The notes beneath the pieces are model-generated. The model had not been told where the DNA came from. It saw only the letters and a program-made list of their open reading frames with translations, and made no database searches. This document shows, one piece after another, positions 39,894 to 40,077 of a stretch of 40,077 bases of DNA; position 1 is the stretch's first letter; each line of letters starts with the position of its first letter. Position numbers and translations under genes: made by a program. The DNA is from DASUHT01 sp038230835 (GTDB taxonomy: Bacteria; Actinomycetota; Thermoleophilia; Gaiellales; JAICJC01), in contig JBBRMM010000027.1 of assembly GCA_038230835.1 (NCBI GenBank), positions 1 through 40,077 of the forward strand. Reading direction: 5' to 3'.

Positions 39894-40077
39894 GACCGAG
39901 CTCACGCAGGCAGAACGCGAAGCAACCGCGATCGGCGACTACAAGTACGGCTTCCATGACGAGGTGACATCCGTCTTCCGCACCCGCCGAGGGCTGGACG
40001 AGGACGTGGTGCGCGAGATCTCCGCCCACAAGGGCGAGCCGGAGTGGATGACGGAGTTCCGGGTCAAGTCCTACCAC
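39886..40077 (+). CDS. sufB: Fe-S cluster assembly scaffold SufB (cut at window end)
   Basis: The first 64 residues are visible: TELTQAEREATAIGDYKYGF, then HDEVTSVFRTRRGLDEDVVR, EISAHKGEPEWMTEFRVKSY. The YKYGF and GLDEDVVREIS..KGEPEWM segments are typical of the SufB N-terminus, which forms the scaffold with SufC and SufD. ATG 39886 is preceded by GAGGAGG and overlaps the sufC stop by eight bases. The rest of the protein, including cluster-ligand residues, is outside the window. Confidence 0.93.

Overview
The window is uniformly GC-rich with strong G/C preference at third codon positions. It has GTG starts, many 1-4 base stop/start overlaps, and a recurring pattern of a -10 hexamer 6-7 bases before a start codon (leaderless transcripts). 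Together with TatA/TatC, SufC/SufB, a DUF4349 lipoprotein and an ECF sigma factor carrying a zinc-finger/membrane tail, this points to an actinobacterium. A deep-branching class such as Thermoleophilia is my best guess, but that is inference. I see no rRNA, tRNA, CRISPR array or insertion sequence.

Left part (1-24.3 kb) is catabolic. The first bases hold the start of a probable UBP-type zinc-finger gene. Next comes a strikingly symmetric intergenic inverted repeat (about 104-274), then a glycerol kinase/glycerol-3-phosphate dehydrogenase pair (325-3482). A DAO-type FAD oxidoreductase (3458-4648) diverges from the central feature, a bacterial microcompartment operon (4722-12564). Its order is PLP phospho-lyase (class III aminotransferase fold), CoA-acylating aldehyde dehydrogenase, BMC-T, a conserved microcompartment-linked protein, BMC-P, BMC-H, BMC-T, an APH-fold amino-alcohol kinase, an SDR dehydrogenase and a GntR/UTRA regulator. 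This is the gene set of the RMM (Rhodococcus/Mycobacterium microcompartment, aminoacetone / 1-amino-2-propanol utilisation) type. Expected chemistry: amino-ketone <-> amino alcohol (SDR), phosphorylation (kinase), loss of ammonia and phosphate to give an aldehyde (PLP enzyme), then acyl-CoA (AldDH), with the aldehyde held inside the shell. Ethanolamine is an alternative substrate.

Beside it are an acetamidase/formamidase with a small partner, an APC-family permease, and a polyol-like cluster (TIM-barrel protein, zinc alcohol dehydrogenase, GntR/UTRA regulator, FGGY kinase; 16474-20541). The permease and the polyol cluster carry nearly identical 15-bp palindromes at their promoters, so they probably share a regulator. 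Two paralogous secreted phosphoesterases flank a TetR-Rieske oxygenase operon whose TetR promoter sits inside a perfect 22-bp palindrome.

Right part (24.4-40.1 kb) is cell-envelope and housekeeping. It holds a 972-residue secreted FN3-like repeat protein, an LPG-synthase/flippase-type membrane protein and a DUF4349 lipoprotein. These are followed by an FtsH-like AAA metalloprotease with about 100 extra residues in its ATPase domain, co-transcribed with a membrane-anchored unknown and a small HExxH protein. An orphan D12-class DNA adenine methyltransferase, a secreted acidic low-complexity protein and the sigma/zinc-finger/membrane fusion come next. The end holds the tatA-tatC-amidohydrolase-TPR operon and, divergently, sufC-sufB (sufB cut by the window edge).
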